DNA of 64,000 nt from Zeugodacus cucurbitae (taxonomy: Eukaryota; Arthropoda; Insecta; Diptera; Tephritidae). Both the position numbers and the translations under genes were made by a program. Shown here piece after piece: positions 22,781-34,598 of this stretch. Position 1 is the stretch's first letter, and the number at the start of each line of letters is the position of its first letter. The notes below the pieces were generated by a model, which saw nothing but the letters and a program-made list of their open reading frames with translations, was not told where the DNA came from and did no database searches. The stretch spans positions 7,244,501 through 7,308,500 of the forward strand of contig NC_071670.1 in assembly GCF_028554725.1 (NCBI RefSeq), read 5' to 3'.

Positions 22781-25700
22781 AATCAATGGCTTATTGTTGT
22801 TGCATTTTAAAGAATTCCATTTGCTGCGCATCAATTGCGAATTTCATTCCATTCCAACTCACTTCATTACATAGAATTTCTTACACATTCCTTAAATCTA
22901 AAACTCTTAATACCCGACGCTGTCACACGCAGACGACAGCGACACATACCTACAGACCCACAAGCTAATACACACACACACACACACACGTATTTGTATG
23001 CACGCGCAGCCAAAAACGTATTTAAGCCAAGTTTTGTTGCGCCTCGGTTTGTCACGCTGCCAACAACAAACATTTCAACAAACTACCCATATACGTATGT
23101 ATGTATGTATGTATTTCTCTTTGAAACTGCTACACCCCACCCCTAAAACGCATGCTACATATGAGCGCAGCAACAAAATACTAAGTGTAGCACCGCCCTA
23201 CCGCGCACAAAAGTCATCCGCTTAGCACGTCTGACCATCCGCAAAGCCAACACAACACTTGGCACTTACTACTCACTACTCGCGTTGTTGTTTTTGTTAT
23301 ATTTGGTTTTTGTTGTCGCCGTAGCTGTTGACGGCGACGCGCTCATCGTCACCAAACAACCAACCAACTAACCAAACCAAATACACAACAACAACAATGA
23401 CAACAGCAAGCGTAGCAACAAGCAAAGCCAACCATTTTTTCACACCGCGCGCTCTCTCTGAACAACAACAACAACGCGCACAGTGTGCTCACCCTCACCT
23501 ACGCGCCAGTATAAACTGTGTGCGCTCCAACTACAGCGCCTCGTCACACTGGCTCGCTCTTTCTCACCATCACCTGTGCCGTGCCGCGCGTCTAGCGTTT
23601 CGTCACTTTTACACCAATGCGGGTGAACGCGCTGTTAAACGAGTGTGAGAGCGCGCACCCGTATTTGTTGTTGGTGTTCTTTGCGTTGTTGGTGTGAGTA
23701 GTCGCGTAGTGAGGCGCGTTAAGCGCGTTAATACGTCCGCCCATAAGCAAACAAAATACGCCATCATACGGCGGTGAGGTGAACGCGCGCGTCTGCTAGG
23801 TGTTGTTTTTGGCACGTCAGCAGCGTCGACGCGCTGCCCACAAGTGTCGCTTGGCGTTGCGTATGTGTGTGTGCGCGCGTTTGTGGTTAAAGTTGTCACG
23901 CGGCGGTGCGCTCGCTTACCGACAGCGCTGTTGACGTCAGCTGCGCAGCTGGCGTTCTTATTGGCATTAGAGACGCTTACTCGTTAGTTTTCGGTCGCAA
24001 CTCGTTGATTTATTTACAGTTCGCGCTCTTAGTTGGTTGGGTAGTGTGGTGTGAAGTGAGTGCGCTGGTCCTTAGTGGTGGCGTTGAAAGTTGAAAAAAA
24101 AAATTAAAAAGGAAAGAATACAACAACAATATTGACAAAGTAGTAACAACAACAACAGCGCGCTTGCTTAGAATTTTTATGTTTTTTGTTGTATTTTTCA
24201 GCTTAAATCTTTCAAATTGTTGTTGTTGTTAAAAATTGTAATAATTTTAATTTCTAATTTTTTCCTCTAATTTTCTGCTTCTTCCTCCACCTTTCGTGCT
24301 CTAAGCGCGCCTTAGCTCCTCACAAAGCGCCACAGCTGCCGCTTAACTGCACCTAAGCGCTGTCGCTCTAATCAGCGTACTCACACAAGTGCAACAACCA
24401 CCACCACCACTAACAACAACAACAGCAACTACGTAAGCAAACAAGTAACTAACAATCTGTCACCTTAGCGCATCTTCTACTTATTCTTTTCCGCTTAACG
24501 CTGGGCGTTCATCGTGTGTATGAGGGTACTCAGGGGCCGCCTATTGGCTCGTTCGCACACAAACACACCAGTACAACAACTGTATGCGAGCACTTCAGCT
24601 ATCTCTCTCTCTAGCTCTCTCGCACTAACGCGCTCGCTGCCTGACGACATGTTGACCACCGAGTAAGAAGACTTGGGTGATAGTTGTTGTATGGAACAAA
24701 AAAAATAACAACAATAACAAATCAATTGTTGTTGTTGTAATATATGTTATTGTTGTTGTTTCTGCTTCGATTTGGTGACAAATTATACTCAGCGCATATT
24801 TTTGTTGTTGTTGTTGTCAAACTAGTTTTTGTTGTTGTTCTCGGTATTGTAATTGTTGTTGTTGTTGTCTAACTTTGTCACTTCTTGTGTTGAGTGGGTA
24901 TGAGTGCGTGCGTGTGTTTGCGCGCTTTGTCATCGGAAACGGCGCCGCCTTCGTCGCATTCATTCGCACTCTCAGCCGCGCAGACGCGTCACCAAAAGCA
25001 AAAGCTGGAGCTGGAGCGCGCTTGTATGTGAGCGTGTGTGTGTGTTTTTATATTTGCACATTTGCTGGTGTTAATGTCACCAACACGCTGGCGACACAGC
25101 ACCATTGACAACAAATGAAAACAATGAAAGCAATAACAACAGCAACAACAACACCAGAACGCGCTCAATATGGTTTAGTGAGCGGCGCTCTCCACTGTCC
25201 GACGTAATATGCTGTTGCTTGCTGTGTGCCAGTTGTGGGTGTGCTTACGACGCGTTTAGCTTGACAATTGTTTTTGTAGTTGTTGCTATCTAATGGATAA
25301 TCTGTTTGCTTGTCACTTGGTCTTTCCAACAACAACAACAGCCAGTATTGCGCATCTTCTTCGCTCAAATTGCGCTGCTCTGTCTTGTTGTTGTTGCTTG
25401 TGCTTTATTAGAGAAGTTGTCACCAGCATTTGTTTGCTCCACACACACACCGCACACCGAGCGCCAACCAACTTCCTCATCCACAAACGCCTTACCTTTC
25501 TGGCTCCGGTCATTCTTGTCATCTCTTTCTTATGCGCCCATTTTCACGCCTTTACCGTTGGCAGCAGTACCTTTTGCTGGCTGCTAAACAAAAGTCAAGC
25601 GCAAAGCAAAACAAAAAATACGGATTTTGTCATCATCGCCGTCTTCTTCTTCTTCACACTCGGCAAAAGGCGGCGACTTTTTCTTATTTTTTTCTCACTT

Positions 25701-26285
25701 GCGCGCTTAGCATTTGTCGCCATTGCCAACACACACACACACAGCCATTTGAGGTCTTGCTTCTAATCCGCAGCACCGCTCTCACTGTCACATGCGCGCT
25801 GCTTACTCAGTGGCGACGTCGCTGCCGTCGCTGCCACCTCCGCTGCTGCGCTGCCTTTATCGTTTGTCAACGGCAACGTGTGAGAATTTGTCACCCGTTT
25901 TTGGCGTTGGCAGCGTTGTGTGTCTTGTTTATTTGTTCTTCTATGCACACATACTGATACATATATACTCACATATATGTATGTATCTACGCCATTGCCA
26001 AACTGGCTTTTGCGCTTCTTCGCTTCTTTACTTGGTTGCAATCTCCTCCTCTTTTTCGTTAACGGTGTTGCTGTTAAACCGCTTAAGTCGGCGTGTGGCG
26101 GCAGCAAATGTGTTTAAGCGACGGAAATGTTACAAATTTCATTTTAGAAATCAAGAAATTAAAGTTTTTTCTACAGAAAAACGTAAAAAAGTAGCCTATT
26201 CAGCAGGCGCAATTTTACAAAAATCGCCAGAACTTCGTCAGTTTTCAAGCGATTTGTGTGAATTTTTCAGCGTTGTTAGCTAAGA
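22781..26285. promoter_or_regulatory. GC-richer block, candidate distal promoter or enhancer region
   Basis: Balanced base composition with many GCGC/CGCG words, CAA/TTG tracts, a CA repeat (22971-22989), a TATG repeat (23096-23113) and a GAGA-type run CTCTCTCTCTAGCTCTCTC (24602-24621). The block is about 3.5 kb and contrasts sharply with AT-rich DNA on both sides. Many overlapping open frames (up to 175 codons) exist on both strands, but they are Cys/Leu/Thr-rich without domains. The balance of evidence is regulatory DNA or an alternative first exon of bi, but no transcript evidence is available. Confidence 0.35.
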
Positions 26286-27440
26286 GGTTTTAGTTTGACT
26301 TTGAAAATAAATTATATAAATTTTGTTAAAAAAATACATAAAAAGGCAGAACTAAAAATTATATGGTATTGATAATTCAAGAGAAATCTATTGAATTAAA
26401 CTAAAAATAGTTCGAAATTGTTTTCTAGAAGCAAAATATGTATGGAAAATCAAATATTAAAGCTGAAAATAAATGAAATGGAACCTTAATTTATCTGAAT
26501 ATACGTTGATACTTAAAGTAAGCAGAGTAATTATGCTCAGTAGGTTGAGATATATTGAAAAAATTGTATCCTAACGGTTCTTCTAATCAAAAAATACTTT
26601 GAAACAAACACTTTACGAATTCAAATAGAGAAAGAGCACCGCTCTGTCAGCTAACCATAATTAGGTGGCAAATACTAAAATATCCAAGTATTTGTTAGAG
26701 ACCCATGATACTCCCTGGCTTATTTTAACATTTATACGCAGCTTATTTAATTCATACTTAAAAAAAAAAAATATTTAAAATTTTTTATGATTTTTGTTTG
26801 ATAAAAAATTTAATATCCACCAGTTCGTGCATTTCCAACAACATTTAAGATTTTATTTATTTATTAAATGAAAAATAATAATACAATTATTATTATACAA
26901 AATTTAAGAAGCACTAGCTGCAGAGGGTCTCAGCTCGCGAACATTTAAGATATTCACAGGCTTTTAAATTCCTCTTTCCATCATTTGGTGTTTCATAGAG
27001 TTTATCATGGTTTAAAAATTACTTTGGTACTGCTCTTTGAAGAAATCTTTAATGTTACAGATCTCTCAAGATGTGCCAAAGTAATAAATTTCGATTATAT
27101 AAGACTTAAATTATTACTTTCATTACTTGAGAATTCAAGCTCTTCGAATTTCACATCGGATAAATTGCCCAAGTTGGGATGACTTTTGAGATTTCCAGAA
27201 ACTCTAAACAGCTTTTAATTATCTTTTATACGTCGCATTGCCTATTTATTGCTCAATCCTTCCGTTTTATATTATATTTTTTAATTTTTTGGTTTCGAAA
27301 ATCAGTAAGACTAAGTCTAAGTATCCATAAAATGCTACTTCTGGAGTTTTTTACTCCAACGGATGCTATATTCAACAAATTGACTGCATTGGAATAAACA
27401 AATATTCATATTGTTAATGAAAATCCTTCTTCGATAAGAG
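26286..27440. other. AT-rich non-coding DNA
   Basis: No recognisable gene, repeat array or element ends. Poly-A run near 26760-26775. Confidence 0.5.
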
Positions 27441-27443
27441 AAA

Positions 27444-27830
27444 TTGTTGTTGTAACAGCATAACGTATTCCACAAATAGTTCCAATGTACTCTGGGGAGT
27501 TGAAAATAGTGGCGGCGCAGATCCTAGTTTTCGTACAACTGATTTTTTGTTGTTGTAACAGCATAAAACAACTTCAAATTGGGTTTCAAGAAGGCTACTG
27601 CCGTGATGAACACTGCCAAAACTGTTCTTAGCCTGCTACAAATCATTTTTTTTTGTTGTTGTAACAGCATAAAATCCATTAGATCGGCTCTTTCGATTGA
27701 TTTTCTGTTGTTGTAACAGCATAAAACAACTTCAAATTGGTTTTGAAGAACATTGCTGTGGTGATAAATCTCGCTTGGACAGATTTCAAAGTTATACAAA
27801 TCGTTTCCTTATTGTTGTAACAGTATAAAA
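27444..27830 (+). repeat. Five-copy repeat with a TTGTTGTAACAGCATAAAA core
   Basis: The core occurs at about 27444, 27547, 27651, 27705 and 27809, with spacings of about 54-104 bp. Two units also share ACAACTTCAAATTGG(G/T)TTT(C/T)(A/G)AAGAA. This looks like a small tandem array or repeated insertions of one short element. The open frames over it on the - strand repeat the same peptide and are products of the array. Confidence 0.75.
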
Positions 27831-28380
27831 AATATGAGATCATTTTTAAGTATATGTCTGGGGTGGAAGACATGTCTGAGAATTGAAATTAGGCACTCCA
27901 GTGGCCTGCACCCAGTTTTTTGAGAACTGAAGCTTTCTCCTGTAGTAAAGCAAGATCTTTATATTTATTTGGGCTTATTTACCAGTATTTAAGAGTGCTG
28001 GAGTACAGCTTAGCTTTAAGAGAAGCGTCAAAAGCTTTACAATTTTTCATTTTTGGATGCGATAGTGTCATATCAGGCATGAGAAATAAGTACCCGGACT
28101 CTAAAGTGGTCTCTAGTATCATTTTTGAGTAGGATCTATAATAAAACTCCGTTATGAAGCTTTCATGTGTCCTTTAATAATATTTTTCTAGTATTTTGCA
28201 AAATGTAAATCTGTTACAATCAAAACAGATCTCAAAAAATGCCAGATGAACTAAGTGTTTTAAAAGTAATTTGGGTCTCTTTACACCTGCCATGCTTCTT
28301 ATAACCTTTTCAATCACAAATGAGTGCCTCTACCGTGCCTGAAATCACTTTTACCTCACATCCCAGCTGTGTTAGCGTTT
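27831..28380. other. Non-coding DNA
   Basis: AT-rich DNA with short open frames lacking any recognised domain. Confidence 0.45.
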
Positions 28381-29515
28381 GTTAATATGTTTTCCATCAT
28401 CAAAAAATGTCACTCGCAATGTCAAATCAGTGTTACTGCCATTCATTTATTTCGTTACAATTTCAATTATCACATTTTATTTCCTACCAATGCATGTCAG
28501 CACTTTGCTTTCCACATACAATTCAACATAGCATTTCCTTTCATTACATGCCACACTTTAAAATCGCCACACAGAAACGCACATATACATACAAATGTAC
28601 GTACGCATTTTGCTAATTCCTTAGCGCTGCTGCCACGACTTCATTATCATCGCCTTATTATTGTATTTAATTTATTTTATCTGCGTCACATATCGCGAAC
28701 ACTCACTCGCCAACGGCTCGACGCCATCGTCTATCTTTCATATGTACATATGTATATACAAACACACTATCATGCAGACACCTTCTTCATGCTGCCGCTA
28801 CACACACTTGCAACAACAACCACAACAATAATAACAACAACAAACAATTTGACCAACCGACCGCTAGGACCCTTGCGCTGCTTAAACTACTTGCCTGTCT
28901 GCCTGCCTGCTTGCTGCTTGACTCGACTGCTTGCTCTTTTACAACGCCATCACCATTCTTGGGCCAACAACAAGCAGCAAATAAAGTTTTTCTGCTTCTC
29001 TTTTGCCATTTTCGCTTTTTGGCCAGCAGCAAGTCAGGTTTCATTCAACTTGTTGTTCTTGTTGTTGCATGCCATGTATTTGCTTTGTTCATCTTCAAGT
29101 TTGCTGTGGCTGTTGTTGTTGTTGCATTTTATTTTTGTCACCTGCACTTAACACCATAGTGTTGTCTCTTTTTTTCACACTCCACGACGCGCCATCTTTG
29201 CGCGACGGCGCCGAATTTGAACTCTTAACACGGCCCCAAATGTCGTTCTCGACGTTGTGTTGCGGTCGTCGTCGTCGTCGTCGTCGTGCTCATCATCAAC
29301 ATCGTTGCCACAGTCAACACTTTCACACACGCTGCTCGAGAGATAACTCGCCTTGGTCGCCTGCCTGCCACTTAAGTGAGTGCGAGCGTGTGCGTGTGTG
29401 TCGCTTTCGTTTGCTTTGGTGTCTTTCACATGATGTTGGGGCGACAGTGGAGCTTTTTGGGCTGATATTTGATTGGAATTGTGATTTCGGAAATAATTTA
29501 GGAAATAGATAGCGC
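28381..29515. other. Mixed-composition island
   Basis: C/A-rich + strand with CAA/TTG tracts around 28806-28845 and 29050-29125, a CTGC/TGCC run near 28892-28915 and a GTC repeat at 29265-29287. A long open frame (GTG at 28324 or first ATG at 28387, to 29151) is His/Leu/Cys-rich without domains. Opposite-strand frames of similar size exist, so I do not call it a gene. A regulatory island by composition only. Confidence 0.35.
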
Positions 29516-31560
29516 AGAGTTCGAAGGTTTGAAATAAATTTTAATGAAATAAACCAAAAAAGATGGCTTTATCTTCAAACAAAATCCTTCGAATATCATT
29601 TTCGAAAATATTTTTGAAATAATTGTACTTTTATGCATACTTATAGACCATTCCTTACCATTAAAAAACTATTTAAAGATTTAAAAAAATATTTTATATG
29701 CAATTTTGAAACTCTTTAGACCATAAACTACAAAAATAAATATTAAAATTAAGATAAAAATCGCTAAGCGAGAACAAAAATCTCATTAAAATTCGTAAAT
29801 TCCGTCATTAACCTTCGACAAAGCTCATATCCGTTTTTTTTTTTTTTGATACTATAAAATACCTTAAGTTGACTTTTGTAGCTTAAAGAAGTATTGAATT
29901 TTGATAAGAGAGCAGTACAATCAATTATAGATTTCATATTAAATCACATTCAATGACTTCTTAATCTTAATCGTTTAAGAAGCCGTAGTAAATAAATAGT
30001 AGTAGTAATCTTTAGCCATCGAAAAAGCTCATATCCGTCTTTTTTTAGACTCAAAAAAGCTCACAATATTTACATCTTTTGAAAAATTGTAAACTTCTGA
30101 TTAAAGCTATTTTCAGAACTTTAGAATTGAAATTAAATATGATATAAGGTAATATTATATTCCTTCAAACATCGATTTAATCAAATTATAAATCTCTTGT
30201 GAATGCTTTTTGAAGCCTTGACTCATAGAAACTCATATGAACTCACTTTTAAGTCCTTAAACTAGTAAAACAAAAGTTTTTCTCCAACTATTAGGCGATA
30301 AAAGCTCGTCTCAGTCTTTTCTTGACTATAATGTGGCTTGTGAATGCATTTTGAAGCTCAGAAGACTCATATTAGACAGCATTCTAGTTCGTAAACTAGT
30401 AAAAAAGTTCTACTCCAAATTCCGAACAACAAATTAAAATATGTTTAGCTACTTAACTCCAGTACAAAGTCTTTTCTTCTTATTAAAATGTAAAAATAGT
30501 CACACAAAAGTACCAAAGCAGGAATTTAGTAAGCCTTAAAAATACTTTTCCGTGATTTCTGATATGAGAAAATGAACTCGTATGTGAATCACACATTCTT
30601 TACGCGATAAAAAAAAGCTTTTCTGAGCGAATGATTCGAAGAAATATAGGAACATTTTTTACTATAACCGCAAATAACTGCTTCTTGCTACTCTTCTCTC
30701 CATTCAACACCTCAAAAGGCTTTCAAACACTGAATTAAGAGACAAGTTCAGTTCCTTAGGGTCGTTTAGAAATTTTTTCTTCACACTACAAAGTAGAATG
30801 GTTATGCAAACCCCTATAAGGAATTCTCGTAGAGCCTAATGATGCTCTATTTTCAATTAAGCTGCATTAAGGTGGTCTCATCTAGTATTAAACAACTTAC
30901 TGAGGCGTAAAAGGTTGAAAAGAAAATAATTTTGGAATTCGAAGTGATTTATAGACTTTAAATACGCAGTTCTTTTGTCTAAGTTAAACATTGTGACTAC
31001 CAGCTGTAGTATTAACAGTTTTGAAGATACTTTATGTGAAGAAGGAATTATTATTTCTCATTAGTAAGCTTTTGATTTGATCTATGAGTCTCATATCAAG
31101 ATATTTTTAACACAAATTGCAAGTAGAAGGCTACTAATTGTGTTTCTACGGTAATTGAAAAAGTTTCTTAAGCTTATTTTAGGTATTCGAACTTCCTTCA
31201 AAAGCTTCCTAGATTTTTTATGCGTCAAAATCTCATCTACCCCTTTTAAAAACCTCAGATAATCACAATCACAAAATCACATGTACATAGTATGGAAATC
31301 AAAGATAAAAAATATTTAGAACATAAAACTTTTATGAAAAATACTTTTTCAAACGAAAAAAAAACAAGCTCTTTCAAAGAATCGGATAATTCGCTAGATA
31401 TGCCTCTACAACGAAGAAGCTGTAAAAATAGGAACTGACTTCATAGAAAATAGTATTCTTATATTTTCCAAACCGATTTTTCCCTATAAAAATTCCCAAA
31501 AATATTTAAAAATAGTTTTGATTTAAAAAATCTAATTTATTTTACTCCCTGCTCTCCATT
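29516..31560. repeat. AT-rich DNA with diverged tandem duplications
   Basis: AAAGCTCATATCCGTYTTTTT recurs at about 29822 and 30022. A second pair shares TTGTGAATGC.TTTTGAAG, CTAGTAAAA and GATAAAAGCTCGTCTCAGTCTTTTCTT-like words at about 30197-30325 and 30347-30420. Units are roughly 150-200 bp and strongly diverged. No gene seen. Confidence 0.45.
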
Positions 31561-33000
31561 TTCTCTCACCAAAAATAAATCACAGTACGACCCACTGTCG
31601 CGCTCACATTTATCACACGTATAATAGGCAGGCTAAACTATACAAACACATGCAGGCGAATGGCCAACACGAAGCCAACCAGCCAGTGCTTGCGAATGCG
31701 ACAAAATCAGCGCGCCTACACAAACACGCCAACAACTACCCAGCGCAACAACAATAAGAACAAACGGTGCGGCTAAGCACAGCACCACCTATCTACGACG
31801 TGGCGGCGACACACTGCGCCACTCCGCTGGCCCACACGCTTGCGAAAAAAATAAAGCTACGACGGGCGTTGAACGACACTGGCTGGCCACAACAAACACA
31901 CACACGCAGAGAAATAAAAGTATGCACACACACATGGAAAGATGTGCAATCAAAGCGGCGTAGCAAAAAATATGCGACGTTGTCGCCAGAAAGTGCGAAA
32001 TTCATGCTGCTGCTGCTGCTGCTTCTTCCTTCAAACTAACTGCTTGTTTTTGTTTTTATATTTCTGCATTTTTGTATTTTTTGTTTTTGTATTTATATTT
32101 TTTTTTTTGCTTTTTTCTTTTATCATTACTTTAGCTTGACGCTTTGGTGTCACCAGTCTTGTTAGCGCTAACGCTTTTTTGCTGCGCGCTGCCGGCGTCA
32201 ACAACAACGCGTCGCAGCGCGCTGCTTCTTATTGGAATTATCGACGAGTAAGACCAATACACACAACGGCAGACACTCCGGTTTCTGATTGCCAATGCTA
32301 GTTCTTCAAATATTCTGCTGCTTGTTAGTAGCGCGCGCTGCTTGTTTGAGCAGCGACAGCGCGCGACGCCGACAGCGTTTTGCTCAAATATATTCACTTG
32401 CTTTTACTACTGCCACAACTCGCTCGTTTGCTGTGCGCGCTCGCCACTCGCTCATTGCTGGCTCAGCTGCGCGCTCGTACGCACACACACACACTCATAC
32501 TTGTACAGCGCGCCGCTTACCAATACGTTTGCTAGCGCGCGCTCGCTCGCTGCTCTGCACTCTCCTCGCCGCTGCCGCTGCGCTTCGTGCGCTGTATACA
32601 AGACTGGTTTTTGGGGGGTTGCGCCGCTTCGGCGAGTATGTGTATTTTCCAGTTTGCAAGCGACCGGCGTGTAGTGCGTATCTCGGCTGCCCGTGTGTAT
32701 ATTTGAAAGTCAAAATAGTGTTATTGTTTTTTTTTGTGTTTTTTCGTGCGCAACTGTGTGCGCTATTAGCACTCGCCTTTTCAAACAAAAATTCTTACTC
32801 GATTCCGCGTGTGCAGCAGCAAGTACGCTTTTCAGCATCGTCGCCGTCTTCGTCGTAGTTGTCGTGTGCGTTTTTATACAAAAATTGATATTGCGTATTG
32901 TTTAGCCGCCGCTAAAACACATTTTTTTCGACGCAATATCTTCAGCAGTGTGTGTGATTTTGGTAAAAATTTTGTAGTTTCAAAGCACTTCTGTAGCTTA
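31561..33000 (+). promoter_or_regulatory. bi: bi promoter-proximal region (inferred)
   Basis: GC and CpG content rise clearly between about 31580 and 32700 (many GCGC and CGCGC words around 32160-32600), then fall into the A-rich leader. It lies just 5' of the inferred bi leader on the same strand. The last sizeable upstream open frame with an ATG begins near 32638. I could not place a convincing TATA, Inr or DPE combination: TATACAAG at 32595 and TTCAG words at 32832 and 32942 have no matching partner elements at the expected spacing. The transcription start is therefore left open. Confidence 0.45.
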
Positions 33001-34597
33001 GCGCCACCATAGCGCTTTCGTATTGACACTTAAATGGCGTTTGCATAAAGCCGCCGGAACTGTCAAGCGTCAAATGTCACAGCGCTCGCCGTAAAAAGCC
33101 AAATAAAACCGTGTAGAGAGTACAAAAAGCGAGATTTATATTTTGGAAATAGATTTTTACTAATTTTTAACTTTCAATTTACAGTTAAATTGATACAAAA
33201 ACAACAAATAAACAAGGGCGCAGCGAACGCGGTGAATTCAGTGCAAGTGCGAACGGTCAAGTGCAAAATAAACAATTGACAAAGAAAAATTTTCTAAAAA
33301 ACAACAACAAATTCTACCAAAATTTTACAAAAACATAAAAAAATATTATAAATTCAAAAATTACAAAAAAATCTAATATCAATTAAAAAATCCAAAAATA
33401 TTTTTCAAAAAAATTGTAAAAATATTTTTAAAAAATTCTAAAATTATTTTCAAAAATCATGTAAATTTGTGCATAACTCAAATAGTTTGTGGATAAGTGC
33501 AATTTAAGCGTAAACGCGTCGTGTAAATAAGTGTAAAGCCAGTCTTAAATTAACAGACGTGCAAAAATATACAAATAATTTAAAGAAAATTTAAATAAAG
33601 TGTGAAGAAACCTATTTTCACCTAGTAAACCTATTTGAAAAGTGTTCTGAAACAATATTAGCGGTGCTGCAAGCCGTATTTAAGCAACAAAAAAATAACA
33701 AAGCAGCAGCTGACAATTATAAAAACAAGTGGCAAGTGCAGTAGAAGTGTAAAAAATAAATGAAATAATATTAAAAAATAAAAATTTTGAAAAAAATTTA
33801 AATATTAAAATAAAAAATTGAAAATTTCACACTAACAAATTTGGAAGTGATAACAATTTCAAATTAAAACAAAATCAGCTGCAAGAAGCTTCAGACAGAG
33901 ACTTTTGGAACACTGATTGCTGCAAAGAGCTTGATATCAGCGGTTTTAAATAGAAGAAGGCAGTATTTACTGCTCTAAAAAAATTAAATTTTCATAAGAA
34001 AAGAGGTAAACGCTGAAAAGGAAGCTGTAAAAGCTACATCGAAAGCTTTAAAAGGTAAAGTGAAAGCTTTGAAGGCTAGTGCGGAAGCTTTAAAGCAAGA
34101 GCAAAAACAGCTTTCAGTGAAGTCATCAGATTTTTAGCTGAAAAGCAGGAAAAATGAGATTCCTAAAATAACGGGTGTTGCGAAGACTAGTGAAGAAAGT
34201 TGAGAGAACTAAATTTAAAGCGATCTAAGCAAATAAAAGTGGAAGGAACGCTAAAAAATTGCAACAAAAAAGAAGCGAGTCGTGTTTACTGGAGTAAAGT
34301 GAAAGTAAGCGTTTGTAAAAGCGACAAAAGCTGCAGCAGAAGCACTTGTGATACTTTAAAAAGCTCGAAAAAAGCATAAAAGTGAATTTTCGTGTGATCC
34401 AGAAACAACTAAGAACTACTGCGGTCCACTAAGCTTACTACTAAGCCAGCAAAAACCAGCTACTGTCTACCGTTGTACCGCTTACTGGACATACACACAC
34501 ACACTTGTAGCATCTGGTGTGTACCGCTGGCAAATTGCTTAGTTAGTTAGACGCGCGCTATTTGCATATCCCCGCTGTTGCTGGAAAGTGTAATGTA
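33001..34597 (+). other. bi: Inferred long 5' leader of bi
   Basis: A-rich + strand leading into the bi start codon. From 33080 to 34597 only four ATGs occur on the + strand (33459, 33760, 34154, 34593), each opening a frame of at most five codons. The - strand has about ten ATGs over the same stretch. This ATG depletion is what one expects of a scanned 5' UTR. Purine-rich GAAAGCTTTRAAG words repeat at about 34040-34100. The 5' end is unknown, and part of the leader could be an intron: donor-like AGGTAAA words occur near 34004 and 34052. Confidence 0.55.
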
Positions 34598-34598
34598 A
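34593..34598 (+). promoter_or_regulatory. Start-stop uORF overlapping the bi start codon
   Basis: The sequence AUGUAAUG contains an AUG immediately followed by UAA, and the last A of that stop is the A of the bi AUG at 34598. Both AUGs have G at -3. A ribosome that starts at the first AUG terminates at once, and would have to re-initiate on the overlapping AUG. This is directly visible; a role in tuning translation is an inference. Confidence 0.6.

Noticed and set aside
25293..26283. Several overlapping 110-175 codon frames in the GC-rich block
   Set aside because: They occupy all frames of the same DNA, are Cys/Leu/Thr-rich from CAA/TTG and CA repeats, and have no recognisable motif.
28324..29151. 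275-codon + strand open frame
   Set aside because: It opens with GTG; the first ATG is at 28387. The product is His/Leu/Cys-rich low complexity, and overlapping frames on the other strand are similar. No conserved domain or splice context recognised.
32595..33240. TATA box (TATACAAG, 32595) or Inr-like TTCAG words (32832, 32942, 33238) as the bi start site
   Set aside because: None has a partner element (Inr, DPE or MTE) at the expected spacing that I could verify, so no precise start is claimed.
34562..34597. Extending the bi reading frame upstream of MRYDVQELL
   Set aside because: The first codon of that extension is TTG, not ATG, an in-frame TAG lies at 34544, and the recognised Omb N-terminus begins at the ATG at 34598.
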